Positions 53,879-62,054 of a DNA stretch of 64,000 nucleotides are shown in pieces. The position numbers and the translations under genes were made by a program. The stretch's first letter is position 1; each line of letters starts with the position of its first letter. Under the pieces are notes generated by a model. That model had not been told where the DNA came from and searched no databases. It was given only the letters and a program-made list of their open reading frames with translations. The stretch comes from JAJXWB01 sp046349085 (lineage in GTDB: Bacteria; Pseudomonadota; Alphaproteobacteria; Rhizobiales; Beijerinckiaceae), in assembly GCA_046349085.1 (NCBI GenBank), contig JAXMDA010000002.1:248001-312000 (forward strand). The letters are read 5' to 3'.

Positions 53879-55318
53879 ATGAGCGCCTACGACATCATCG
53901 TCATCGGCGGCGGCCCCGGCGGCTATGTCGCCGCGATCCGCGCCGCGCAGCTCGGCTTCAAGACGGCCGTGGTCGAGCGCGAGCATCTCGGCGGCATCTG
54001 CCTCAACTGGGGCTGCATCCCGACCAAGGCGCTGCTGCGCTCCGCTGAAATCCTGCATTACGCGGAGCACGCCAGCGCCTATGGCCTGAAGCTCGAAGGC
54101 AAGGTGTCGCCCGATCCCGCAGCCGTGGTGAAGCGCTCGCGGCAGGTGTCGCAGCAGCTCAATGGCGGCGTCGCCTTCCTGCTCAAGAAGAACAAGATCG
54201 ACGTCATCTGGGGCGAAGCGGTCATCTCCAAGGTCGGCGAGGTCAAGGTGACCGCGACCAGGAAAGCGATCGTGCAGCCGCAGAACCCGATCCCCAAGGG
54301 CGTGCAGGGCGAGGGGACGTATGCCGCCAAGCACATCATCGTCGCGACCGGCGCGCGCCCGCGCACGCTGCCGGGCATCGAGCCCGACGGCAAGCTGATC
54401 TGGACCTATTTCGAAGCGATGAAGCCGGAAAAATTCCCGAAGTCGCTGATCGTCATGGGCTCGGGCGCCATCGGCATCGAGTTCGCGTCCTTCTATCGGC
54501 AGATGGGCGCAGACGTGACCGTGGTCGAAGTGCTGCCGCAGGTCATGCCGGTGGAGGATGCCGAGATCGCCAAGGTCGCGCAGAAGAAATTCGAGAAGCT
54601 CGGCCTCAAGATCCATCTCTCGACCAAGGTGACCAAGGTCGCCAAGGGCGCGGATTCCATCACCGCGACCATCGAGGACGACAAGGGCAAGAGCCAGGAG
54701 ATCACGGCCGAGCGGATGATCTCGGCGGTCGGCGTCGTCGGCAATATCGAGAATCTCGGTCTGGAAGCCCTCGGCGTGAAGACCGATCGCGGCTGCGTCG
54801 TCATCGACGGCTACGGCCGCACCAACGTGCCGGGCATCTATGCCATCGGCGACGTCGCCGGTCCGCCGATGCTCGCGCACAAGGCCGAGCACGAAGGCGT
54901 GATCTGCGTCGAGGCGATCAAGGGCCTGCATCCGCATCCCATGGAAAAGACCATGATCCCCGGCTGCACCTATTGCAATCCGCAGGTGGCGTCGGTCGGC
55001 CTGACGGAAGCGAAGGCGAAGGCCGCGGGATTCGAAGTCAAGGTCGGCCGCTTCAACTTCACCGGCAACGGCAAGGCGATCGCGCTCGGCGAGCCCGACG
55101 GCATGATCAAGACCGTGTTCGACGCCAAGACCGGCAAGCTGCTCGGCGCGCACATGGTCGGCGCGGAAGTCACCGAACTCATCCAGGGCTTCGTCGTCGC
55201 CATGAATTGCGAGACGACCGAGGAAGAGCTGATGCACACGGTCTTCCCGCATCCCACGCTGTCGGAAATGATGCACGAGAGCGTGCTGGACGCTTACGGG
55301 CGCGTCATCCACATGTGA
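53879..55318 (+). CDS. lpd: Dihydrolipoyl dehydrogenase (E3)
   Basis: E3, 479 aa, re-oxidises the dihydrolipoyl arm and passes electrons to NAD+. FAD motif IIVIGGGPGGYVAAIRAAQL, redox Cys pair in GGICLNWGCIPTKALL, NAD motif SLIVMGSGAIGIEFASFYRQ, FAD motif VPGIYAIGDVAGPPMLAHKA and the C-terminal His/Glu of HTVFPHPTLSEMMHE. Start ATG 53879 follows AGGAGAG, 10 bases after pdhC. Last gene of the operon, followed by a hairpin. Confidence 0.97.
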   Translation: MSAYDIIVIGGGPGGYVAAIRAAQLGFKTAVVEREHLGGICLNWGCIPTKALLRSAEILHYAEHASAYGLKLEGKVSPDPAAVVKRSRQVSQQLNGGVAFLLKKNKIDVIWGEAVISKVGEVKVTATRKAIVQPQNPIPKGVQGEGTYAAKHIIVATGARPRTLPGIEPDGKLIWTYFEAMKPEKFPKSLIVMGSGAIGIEFASFYRQMGADVTVVEVLPQVMPVEDAEIAKVAQKKFEKLGLKIHLSTKVTKVAKGADSITATIEDDKGKSQEITAERMISAVGVVGNIENLGLEALGVKTDRGCVVIDGYGRTNVPGIYAIGDVAGPPMLAHKAEHEGVICVEAIKGLHPHPMEKTMIPGCTYCNPQVASVGLTEAKAKAAGFEVKVGRFNFTGNGKAIALGEPDGMIKTVFDAKTGKLLGAHMVGAEVTELIQGFVVAMNCETTEEELMHTVFPHPTLSEMMHESVLDAYGRVIHM

Positions 55319-55324
55319 CGCCCC

Positions 55325-55348
55325 GCCGCCCCGCAAGGGCGGCATTGT
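55325..55348 (+). terminator. Likely terminator of the pdh operon
   Basis: GCCGCCC at 55325-55331 and GGGCGGC at 55337-55343 form a 7-bp stem with a 5-base loop, then ATTGT. It lies 6 bases after the lpd stop. The T-run is weak. Confidence 0.5.
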
Positions 55349-55360
55349 GCCCGCAGAGCG

Positions 55361-56074
55361 CTATATGCGCTTCCGCCTTTCGCGGGCGTTCCGCAGCAGG
55401 CCGGCGCCCGCGGCGCCGATGACGAGCGCGAAATAGGCGGCGACCGTCGCGCGCCGCCATCTTTCGATCTCCGCCTTCTCGACGCGGTCGGGCTTGGCCG
55501 GCGCCGGCGCCGCGATCGTCGCGCGCGTCATCGCGCCGAAGCCGACCGCCGAGAGCAGCGGCAGGCCGATCATGAAAGCGACCAGCGCCGGCTTCAGCGT
55601 CTGCATGAGCGGGTAGCGGCGCAACGTGATCCAGAGCCCGAGGCACCCGTGAATCCAGCCGGGCGCGAGCAAGGCGACCTGCCAGCCCTGCAACCCGCCG
55701 CGCGCCAGCGTTCCGACGATATTCTGATAGGTGGCCGCCGCCGCAAACCAGTCGTCGGCGACGCGCGTCGAATAGACATGGCCGATCAGCAGCCACGGCA
55801 GGCTGAAACCCGCCCACAGCCGCACCCATTCGATCACCGGCAGCTTCCAGTGCCGCCGTTCGTAGAGCGTGTCGAGCGCCAGCGCGAAATGCACCGCGGC
55901 CGCGCCATAGAGCAGGACAGTGCCGGGCAGGCTGCGCCAGATCGCGGTCGCCGTCTCCAGCCCCGCCTCGGCGCTGCCGAGCGACCAGGCGCCAAGCGCA
56001 TGGTTGAGCATATGGGTCGCGATGTACACGAACATCGTGGTCCCCGAGACGAGGCGCCAGCGCCGCATGGTCAT
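55361..56074 (-). CDS. Stand-alone haem-anchor membrane domain of cyclase/SDH-C type
   Basis: A 237-aa five- or six-helix membrane protein. RRWRLVSGTTMFVYIATHML followed by NHALGAWSL, LLYGAAAVHFALALDTLYER, LPWLLIGHVYSTRVADDWF and PGWIHGCLGLWITLRRYPLM match the succinate-dehydrogenase-like membrane domain that begins many alphaproteobacterial class III adenylate cyclases; the conserved His residues would bind haem b. In those proteins a ferredoxin domain and a cyclase follow; here the frame stops just after the final helix (RNARERRKRI). ATG 56074, with GAGAGGGGCGG, is preferred over 56134. Confidence 0.75.
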   Translation of the reverse strand: MTMRRWRLVSGTTMFVYIATHMLNHALGAWSLGSAEAGLETATAIWRSLPGTVLLYGAAAVHFALALDTLYERRHWKLPVIEWVRLWAGFSLPWLLIGHVYSTRVADDWFAAAATYQNIVGTLARGGLQGWQVALLAPGWIHGCLGLWITLRRYPLMQTLKPALVAFMIGLPLLSAVGFGAMTRATIAAPAPAKPDRVEKAEIERWRRATVAAYFALVIGAAGAGLLRNARERRKRI

Positions 56075-56206
56075 GACCGCCCCCTCTCTGGCCGCGCGCT
56101 GGCGCGGAAGCGCAAAATCCCTTAAAAAATGCACGGCGTGGGCATTTCCGCCGCGCAGCCGCGTTCATTTGGCTGGCGCAGCGCCAGCGTTCAATAAGGA
56201 ATTGTC

Positions 56207-56491
56207 ATGCACGATCAAGTCGGCCTTCTCGGCACGCCCGGCGTCGGCCTGATGGGCCTCATCATCATCGGCGGCCTCGCCGGCTGGATCGGCGGCAAGA
56301 TCGTCGGCTTCCGCAACGGCCTGCTCACCAACATTCTCGTCGGCATCTGCGGCTCGGCGCTGGGTTTCAAGTTCGCGGAAATCGCCGATGTCGCGGTCAT
56401 GGGCCGGATGGGCCATTTCATCGCGGCCCTCGTCGGCTCGATCGTCATCCTGTTCATCTGGCAGGCGTTGACCCGCAATCGGCAAGGGTGA
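56207..56491 (+). CDS. GlsB/YeaQ/YmgE stress-response membrane protein
   Basis: A 94-aa three-helix membrane protein of the transglycosylase-associated (GlsB/YeaQ/YmgE) family. GLMGLIIIGGLAGWIGGKIV near the start, LLTNILVGICGSALGFKFAE in the middle and ALVGSIVILFIWQALTR at the end fit well. The family is tied to general stress but its activity is unknown. TAAGGAATTGTC before the ATG is a usable ribosome binding site. Confidence 0.9.
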   Translation: MHDQVGLLGTPGVGLMGLIIIGGLAGWIGGKIVGFRNGLLTNILVGICGSALGFKFAEIADVAVMGRMGHFIAALVGSIVILFIWQALTRNRQG

Positions 56492-56569
56492 TTTTGCCTG
56501 ATTTGAGCGCGACGCCGCGACGCTCTATATAGGCGCAGACGCCGCGGACCGAGCGGCGCGGGACTTCCC

Positions 56570-57535
56570 ATGGCCACCCTGATCGATACGCTGAACAACG
56601 ACCCTCGCGCGAAATCGGGCGAGGGCGAACGTCATCCGGAAAAGGCGCATCGGCCGGACAAGCCGATCGCGCGCAAGCCGGCGTGGATCCGTGTGAAGGC
56701 GCCCGGCTCCCCGCGATGGGCCGAGACGAACCGCATCGTGCGCGAGAACAAGCTCGTGACGGTGTGCGAGGAGGCAGGTTGCCCCAACGTCGGCGAGTGC
56801 TGGGAAAAGAAGCACGCGACCTTCATGATCATGGGCGACACGTGCACGCGCGCCTGCGCTTTCTGCAACGTGAAGACGGGCCTGCCCGGCGCGCTCGACG
56901 CCAGCGAGCCCGATAGCGTGGCGCAGGCCACCGCCAAGCTCGGCCTCGAGCACGTGGTGGTGACGTCGGTCGACCGCGACGATCTCGCCGACGGCGGCGC
57001 GGCGCATTTCGCCGCGACCATCGCCGCGATCCGCAAGGCGAGCCCGAAGACGACGATCGAAATCCTGACGCCCGATTTCCTGCGCAAGGACGGCGCGCTG
57101 GAAGTCGTGGTCGCGGCCAAGCCCGACGTTTTCAATCACAATCTCGAGACCGTGCCGTCCAACTATCTGACCGTGCGCCCCGGCGCGCGGTACTTTCATT
57201 CCATCCGGCTCCTGCAGCGCGTGAAGGAACTCGATCCGCACATCTTCACCAAGTCCGGGATCATGGTCGGCTTGGGCGAAAAGCGGAACGAAGTGCTGCA
57301 GTTGATGGACGACCTGCGCTCGGCGGATGTCGATTTCCTGACGATCGGCCAGTATCTCCAGCCGACGCGCAAGCATCACGAAGTCGTCGATTTCGTCACG
57401 CCCGACGAATTCAAGGCGTACGAGACGGTGGCCTACGCCAAGGGCTTCCTGCTGGTGTCGTCGTCGCCGCTGACGCGATCCTCGCATCACGCGGGCGAGG
57501 ATTTCCGCAAGTTGCAAGAGCGCCGCAGGCAGTAA
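56570..57535 (+). CDS. lipA: Lipoyl synthase
   Basis: LipA, 321 aa, a radical-SAM enzyme that inserts two sulfur atoms into octanoyl groups on lipoyl domains. The auxiliary cluster Cys are in CEEAGCPNVGEC, the radical-SAM Cys in CTRACAFCN; VVVTSVDRDDLADGGAAHFA and RPGARYFHSIRLLQRVKEL are typical, and a Ser near the end (LTRSSHH) matches the known cluster ligand. It completes the pdh region functionally: its product modifies PdhB and PdhC. The last codons form the first copy of a threefold repeat. Confidence 0.97.
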   Translation: MATLIDTLNNDPRAKSGEGERHPEKAHRPDKPIARKPAWIRVKAPGSPRWAETNRIVRENKLVTVCEEAGCPNVGECWEKKHATFMIMGDTCTRACAFCNVKTGLPGALDASEPDSVAQATAKLGLEHVVVTSVDRDDLADGGAAHFAATIAAIRKASPKTTIEILTPDFLRKDGALEVVVAAKPDVFNHNLETVPSNYLTVRPGARYFHSIRLLQRVKELDPHIFTKSGIMVGLGEKRNEVLQLMDDLRSADVDFLTIGQYLQPTRKHHEVVDFVTPDEFKAYETVAYAKGFLLVSSSPLTRSSHHAGEDFRKLQERRRQ

Positions 57536-57578
57536 GAAAGAGCGCCGCAGGCAGTAGGAGCGCGCCGCGGGCAGTAGG
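57517..57578 (+). repeat. Three imperfect copies of the lipA tail
   Basis: Copies at 57517-57538, 57539-57558 and 57559-57578 share AGAGCGCCGCAGGCAGTA (third copy with changes). The first copy holds the last lipA codons and its TAA; the next two are outside the gene. A recent local duplication is the simple explanation. Confidence 0.75.
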
Positions 57579-57584
57579 GTCGCT

Positions 57585-57776
57585 TCAGCCGATCGAGCCG
57601 ATCGTCATCATCATGACGACGCTGAGCGCGCTGAAAAATACAGCGAACAGCGCCAGCCCGACGATCCTGAACGCGCGTCTCTCGTCGCCCCTGATCGTCA
57701 GGGTCAGCGGCGCATCCATGCTGGTTGGATCGAACTTGCGGAAGTCCTGGTCGATGTTGCACGGCGCCTTCGGCAT
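57585..57776 (-). CDS. Small single-span membrane protein
   Basis: A 63-aa protein: a polar head containing DQDFRKFDPTSMDAPLTLTI and then one membrane helix (RIVGLALFAVFFSALSVVMM). The length and N-terminal pattern loosely recall small cytochrome-oxidase-associated subunits, but no match is claimed. The ATG at 57776 has a strong GAGGAGG site before it, which favours this start over the upstream in-frame ATG at 57818. Its stop lies just past the lipA tail repeats. Confidence 0.6.
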   Translation of the reverse strand: MPKAPCNIDQDFRKFDPTSMDAPLTLTIRGDERRAFRIVGLALFAVFFSALSVVMMMTIGSIG

Positions 57777-57964
57777 CGCGTCCTCCTCATCGCGTTGCGG
57801 TAAACAAGAGGTTTCCACAGCGGCATTGCCGCGCGATTACCGCGCGAGGCCCAATTCGATGCAAATTGTGCGCATGGCTGGCGCCTGCCCGGAACGACTG
57901 GAGCGGGCGGCGCAGGCGGCGCCATAATGGCGGACGGCGCGGCGCGCCGAGGCAGGGAGGATAC

Positions 57965-59179
57965 ATGGCTGGGGTTCTGTCTGGCGTGCGCGTGCTCGAT
58001 CTTTCGCGCGTCGTCTCGGGTCCGTGGTGCACGCAGATTCTCGCCGATCTCGGCGCGGAAGTGATCAAGATCGAGCGGCCCGGCGCCGGCGACGACACGC
58101 GGCAGATGGGACCGTTTCTCGAAGACGCCGATCACAAGCCGACGAACAACAGCGCAATCTACATGGCCTGCAATCGCGGCAAGCGATCGGTGACCGTGGA
58201 CATCGCGACACAGGAGGGCGCCGATCTCATTCGCGAGATGGCGCGCGATTGCGACGTCTTCGTCGAGAATTTCAAGGCGGGCGCGCTGAAGAAATTCGGT
58301 CTCGACTATGAGAGCGTCCGAGGCGTGCGTCACGACATCGTCTATTGTTCGATCACGGGCTTCGGGCAGGATGGTCCATATGCCGATCGGCCTGCCTACG
58401 ATTTTGTGATGCAGGCGATGTCGGGCCTGATGAGCACGGTCGGCCCGCGCGAAGACGTTCCGGGCTCGCAGCCCATGCGCACCGCCGTTCCGCTCACCGA
58501 CATGGTGACCGGCCTCTACGCGACGATTGCGGTGATGGCCGCGCTCTATCATCGCAAGGCGACAGGGCAGGGGCAGTTCATCGACGCGGCGATGCTGGAC
58601 TCGGCCGTCGCCTTCAACGCCAACCTCGCCGTGGGTTTTCTGCTGAATGGCAAGGTGCCGAAGCGCAACGGCAACACCAACGCCGTCGTCTGCCCGTCCG
58701 ACGTGTTCGAGGTCGAGGATGGCGAGATCGTGCTGGCGATTTCAAACGACTCGCAGTTCCGCTCGTTCTGCGCGTTGATCGACATGCCGGCGCTGGCGGA
58801 CGACGATCGCTTCCGCACCAACACGCTGCGCTTTTCCAATCGCGCCGCGCTCTACGAGATCATCGCGCCGCCCCTGAAATCCGCGCCCATGGCGATATGG
58901 GTCGCGCGCTGCGCCAGAGCGAACGTGCCCTGCGGGCCGATCAATCACATGCACGAGGTGTTCGCCGACGCGCAGGTCCATCATCGCGGCATGGCGATCC
59001 GTCTGCCGCATGGCAGCGGGCAGAAGGTGGGTCTCGTGCGCTCGCCGATCAACCTGTCGCGAACGCCGGTCGAACATCGCGCGCCGCCGCTTCTGGGCGC
59101 AGACACCGACGCCGTGCTGACCGAGCTCGGCCGTTCCCCGCAGGAGATCGACAGGCTCCGCAAGGCCGGCGTCATCTGA
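57965..59179 (+). CDS. CaiB/BaiF family CoA-transferase
   Basis: A 404-aa class III CoA-transferase. GVRVLDLSRVVSGPWCTQIL, ADLGAEVIKIERP, CNRGKRSVTVDI, SITGFGQDGPYADRPAYDF and the conserved Asp in PLTDMVTGLYATIAVMAAL fit the formyl-CoA/succinyl-CoA transferase fold, where an Asp carries the CoA thioester. Donor and acceptor acids cannot be told. GGCAGGGAGGATAC before the ATG supports the start. A sirtuin gene follows 74 bases later on the same strand. Confidence 0.9.
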   Translation: MAGVLSGVRVLDLSRVVSGPWCTQILADLGAEVIKIERPGAGDDTRQMGPFLEDADHKPTNNSAIYMACNRGKRSVTVDIATQEGADLIREMARDCDVFVENFKAGALKKFGLDYESVRGVRHDIVYCSITGFGQDGPYADRPAYDFVMQAMSGLMSTVGPREDVPGSQPMRTAVPLTDMVTGLYATIAVMAALYHRKATGQGQFIDAAMLDSAVAFNANLAVGFLLNGKVPKRNGNTNAVVCPSDVFEVEDGEIVLAISNDSQFRSFCALIDMPALADDDRFRTNTLRFSNRAALYEIIAPPLKSAPMAIWVARCARANVPCGPINHMHEVFADAQVHHRGMAIRLPHGSGQKVGLVRSPINLSRTPVEHRAPPLLGADTDAVLTELGRSPQEIDRLRKAGVI

Positions 59180-59253
59180 AGCGCCCACGCTCGCTTTTTG
59201 CGCGGCGGCGCGTAACATCGCACGGCGCGGCGGGCGGCGGAGCGGAGGCCAGC

Positions 59254-60015
59254 ATGATCATCACCTCGACGGACGAGGCGCAGGCGGAATTGACGCGCCT
59301 GTTCGCACAATCGCGGCGCATGACCGGATTCACCGGCGCGGGCATTTCGACCGAATGCGGCGTTCCGGATTTTCGTTCGCCGGGATCGCCGTGGATGAAA
59401 CATCGTCCGATCGACTTCGCGCTCTTCGTCGCCGATCCGCTTGCCCGCGAAGAAGCATGGCGGCGCAAGTTCGCGATGGACGATTTGTATGCGGGCGCGC
59501 AGCCCGGCCGCGGCCATCGTGCGCTCGCGCGCCTCGTCGCCGATGGCAGGATGGGCGCCGTCGTCACGCAGAACATCGACGGGCTGCATCAGGCGGCGGG
59601 CACGCCGGCGAGCAAGGTGATCGAGCTGCACGGCAACGGCACTTACGCGAAATGTCTCGACTGCGGAAAGCGCTACGAGCTTTCCGAAGTGCGCAAAGAA
59701 TTCGACCGCACGGGCGCCGCTCCGGAATGCGCGTGTGGCGGCCCGGTGAAGTCGGCGACGATTTCCTTCGGTCAGGCGATGCCGGAAGACGAGATGCGAC
59801 GCGCGCACGAGGAGGCGCTCACCTGCGATCTCTTTCTCGCGATCGGCTCGTCGCTCGTCGTCTATCCCGCCGCGGGATTCCCCGTTGTCGCCAAGCGGAA
59901 CGGCGCGACGCTCGTCATCGTCAATCGCGAGGAAACGCAGCTCGACGAAGTAGCCGACCTGGTGTTGCGCGGCGACATCGGGTCAATTCTTTCGCCATTC
60001 GCCGCGTCGCAATAG
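59254..60015 (+). CDS. cobB: NAD-dependent protein deacylase, sirtuin
   Basis: A 253-aa sirtuin that removes acyl groups from lysines using NAD+ and releases O-acyl-ADP-ribose. GFTGAGISTECGVPDFRSPG, TQNIDGLHQAAG, IELHGNGTYAKCLDCGKRYE and IGSSLVVYPAAGFP are all present; the zinc site is CLDC with CAC. It lacks the Tyr/Arg pair of desuccinylases as far as can be seen, so deacetylase activity is likelier. GGAGCGGAGG precedes ATG 59254; it may be cotranscribed with the CoA-transferase gene. Confidence 0.93.
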   Translation: MIITSTDEAQAELTRLFAQSRRMTGFTGAGISTECGVPDFRSPGSPWMKHRPIDFALFVADPLAREEAWRRKFAMDDLYAGAQPGRGHRALARLVADGRMGAVVTQNIDGLHQAAGTPASKVIELHGNGTYAKCLDCGKRYELSEVRKEFDRTGAAPECACGGPVKSATISFGQAMPEDEMRRAHEEALTCDLFLAIGSSLVVYPAAGFPVVAKRNGATLVIVNREETQLDEVADLVLRGDIGSILSPFAASQ

Positions 60016-60167
60016 CGAGGTATTCCACAGGCTTTGCAACTTAGGCCTTTGTGGGACGGAGCGGAGTGTTATCCTTTCTTTAAGTGATTCTGGAGTGGCT
60101 CGGCGATTCGGCGTGATGCGATGCCTGCGGGTGGGGGCTTCGCCGCTGACGTTCGGGGGGTAAGAAA

Positions 60168-60752
60168 TTGGGCGGCAAAGATCCTTTCATACAGTCGGCT
60201 CCGGGCGTGGCGGAAGCGACTGCAGACACGGCCCCAGTCGAGCTTGTCGAGCTCGCCGGTCGCATCAAGTGGTTCGACGTTTCCAAAGGCTACGGTTTCG
60301 TCGTGCCGGATGACGGCGGCGGCGACGTGCTGCTGCACGTGACGGTGCTGCGCCGCGACGGATTTCAGACGGCCTACGAGGGCGCGAGGATCGTCTGCGA
60401 GGCGCAGGTGCGGAGCAAGGGCCTGCAGGTCTTTCGCGTCCTCTCGATGGACGAGTCGACCGCGGTTCATCCTTCGCAAACGGCGCCCGCCCGCACGCGC
60501 GTGCAGGTCGCGCCGACGAGCGGTTTCGAGATCGTCATCGTCAAATGGTTCAACCGCATTCGCGGCTTCGGCTTCCTGACGCGCGGCGAGGGGACGGAGG
60601 ACATCTTCGTTCACATGGAAACGCTGCGCCGTTACGGCATTGCCGAACTCAAGCCGGGCGACTCGCTGCTCGCGCGTTTCGGCGACGGGCCCAAGGGCCT
60701 GATGGCCGCCGAGGTGCGCCCGCTCGAGACGGCGCTGCCGGCCTCGCACTGA
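60168..60752 (+). CDS. Protein with two cold-shock domains
   Basis: A 194-aa protein with two CSD OB folds: the first with GRIKWFDVSKGYGFVVPDD (about 31-49), the second with VIVKWFNRIRGFGFLTRGEG (about 124-143) and DIFVHMETLR. Both keep the RNP1-type aromatic residues that bind single-stranded RNA or DNA. The start is a TTG at 60168 with GGGGGGTAAG before it; no ATG fits. The two-domain form is standard in Rhizobiales and precedes DUF192, as here. Confidence 0.92.
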   Translation: MGGKDPFIQSAPGVAEATADTAPVELVELAGRIKWFDVSKGYGFVVPDDGGGDVLLHVTVLRRDGFQTAYEGARIVCEAQVRSKGLQVFRVLSMDESTAVHPSQTAPARTRVQVAPTSGFEIVIVKWFNRIRGFGFLTRGEGTEDIFVHMETLRRYGIAELKPGDSLLARFGDGPKGLMAAEVRPLETALPASH

Positions 60753-60825
60753 TCGCGCCCCGACTGTCGCGCGGGCGTCTCGGGCGCCCCTTAATTCCGG
60801 CCGCGCGACACGCTATTCTTCGCCG

Positions 60826-61293
60826 ATGACCAACTTGAGGCCGTTCCTCGCCGCGACCGTCTTCGCGTTGCTGTGCGCTTTCCTTGCAAGCGCGCCGCCG
60901 GCGCGCGCGCAGGAGCTCGAGAAGCTCGAATTCGCCACCCGCAGCGGCGTCCACGCCTTTTCGGTCGAGGTCATGCGCACGCCCGACCAGCAGGCCAGGG
61001 GCCTGATGTTCCGCCGCTACATGCCGGACGACCGGGGGATGCTCTTCACCTTCGGCCGCGACGAGCCGGTCTTCATGTGGATGAAGAACACCTACATTCC
61101 GCTGGATATGGTCTTTATCGACCGCAAGGGCGTCGTCGCCTCGATCGCGGCGGACACCGAGCCCTTTTCGGAGCGGACCATCGCCTCAGGCCCGCCGGTC
61201 TGGGGCGTGGTCGAGCTGAATGCGGGCGCTGCCGCCAGGATGGGCCTTGCGGTCGGCGACAAGGTTCGCCACCCGTTTTTCGACGGCAAGTAG
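60826..61293 (+). CDS. DUF192 exported protein
   Basis: A 155-aa protein with a signal peptide (VFALLCAFLASAPPARAQ) and a DUF192 domain: FSVEVMRTPDQQARGLMFRR, GMLFTFGRDEPVFMWMKNTY, IPLDMVFIDRKGVVASI and a final AGAAARMGLAVGDKVRHP. The domain is common and small, with no known activity. It follows the cold-shock gene by 73 bases and precedes tRNA-Pro, a conserved order. Confidence 0.9.
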   Translation: MTNLRPFLAATVFALLCAFLASAPPARAQELEKLEFATRSGVHAFSVEVMRTPDQQARGLMFRRYMPDDRGMLFTFGRDEPVFMWMKNTYIPLDMVFIDRKGVVASIAADTEPFSERTIASGPPVWGVVELNAGAAARMGLAVGDKVRHPFFDGK

Positions 61294-61367
61294 CGGGATC
61301 TGGACCAGAGCCGCGCTTGTTCGGCGCTGCGGCGCATGATAGCCAGTCGCGGCGTCCTGGACGTCGG

Positions 61368-61444
61368 CGGGGTATGGCGCAGCCTGGTAGCGCATCTGCT
61401 TTGGGAGCAGAGGGTCGCAGGTTCGAATCCTGCTGCCCCGACCA
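61368..61444 (+). tRNA. tRNA-Pro (TGG)
   Basis: Acceptor CGGGGTA region pairs with TGCCCCG, D arm GCGCAGCCTGGTAGCGC, anticodon loop CTTTGGG with TGG, T arm GGTTCGAATCC, CCA encoded at 61442-61444. 77 bases with CCA. Confidence 0.96.
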
Positions 61445-61489
61445 GCCGCAAGGCGGGACGACAGGCGAACGGACCAAAGGCGAAACATT

Positions 61490-61795
61490 ATGAGCGCACG
61501 GATCTTTCGGCCCACGAAGTCGGCGACCCAATCGGGGGCCGGCCGCACCAAGAGATGGCATCTGGTCTATGCGCCGGAAACGCCGCGCGGCGTCGACCCG
61601 CTGATGGGCTGGACAAGCTCCGACGACATGAAGAGCCAGATTCGCCTGACCTTCGATACGAAGGAAGAGGCGGTCGCCTATGCCGAGCGCAACGCGATTC
61701 CCTATGTCGTCGAGGAGCCGAAGCCGGCCGCCCGGCGCACCATGTCCTATTCGGACAATTTCCGTCCCGGCCGCGTCGGCCAGTGGACGCACTAG
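61490..61795 (+). CDS. NDUFS4-type complex I accessory subunit
   Basis: A 101-aa protein of the ETC complex I subunit family (human NDUFS4, bovine 18 kDa). Seen are SARIFRPTKSATQSG, WHLVYAPETPRGVDPLMGW, the conserved segment MKSQIRLTFDTKEEAVAYAE, then RNAIPYVVEEP and SDNFRPGRVGQWTH at the end. In Alphaproteobacteria and mitochondria it is a supernumerary subunit of the NADH-oxidising arm. It stands between tRNA-Pro and tRNA-Arg, far from the NDUFAF3/6-type genes at 1064-2372. Confidence 0.95.
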   Translation: MSARIFRPTKSATQSGAGRTKRWHLVYAPETPRGVDPLMGWTSSDDMKSQIRLTFDTKEEAVAYAERNAIPYVVEEPKPAARRTMSYSDNFRPGRVGQWTH

Positions 61796-61880
61796 TTCAG
61801 TCCGCCCCTGGGGAACTGCCCGGGGGCGCGCGAGCGGACCGGTTGCAAGCAAAGATCGCGCGGCGTCGCCCGCGCCGCGA

Positions 61881-61957
61881 GACCCCGTAGCTCAGCTGGA
61901 TAGAGCAACTGCCTTCTAAGCAGTAGGTCACAGGTTCGAATCCTGTCGGGGTCGCCA
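61881..61957 (+). tRNA. tRNA-Arg (TCT)
   Basis: Acceptor GACCCCG pairs with CGGGGTC, D arm GCTCAGCTGGATAGAGC, anticodon stem ACTGC/GCAGT with loop CTTCTAA carrying TCT, T arm GGTTCGAATCC, CCA encoded at 61955-61957. Confidence 0.97.
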
Positions 61958-62054
61958 GAAAATCGCAGCACGCAGATCGAGCCGCAACATTGTGCGGCGC
62001 GCGCCGGCCGGCTATCGACACTGCCGGTCCTGAAGGGGCGGCGGAGCGCGGGCG

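Noticed and set aside
53828..55345. 505-codon minus-strand frame opposite lpd
   Set aside because: Antisense of lpd, with no recognisable domain.
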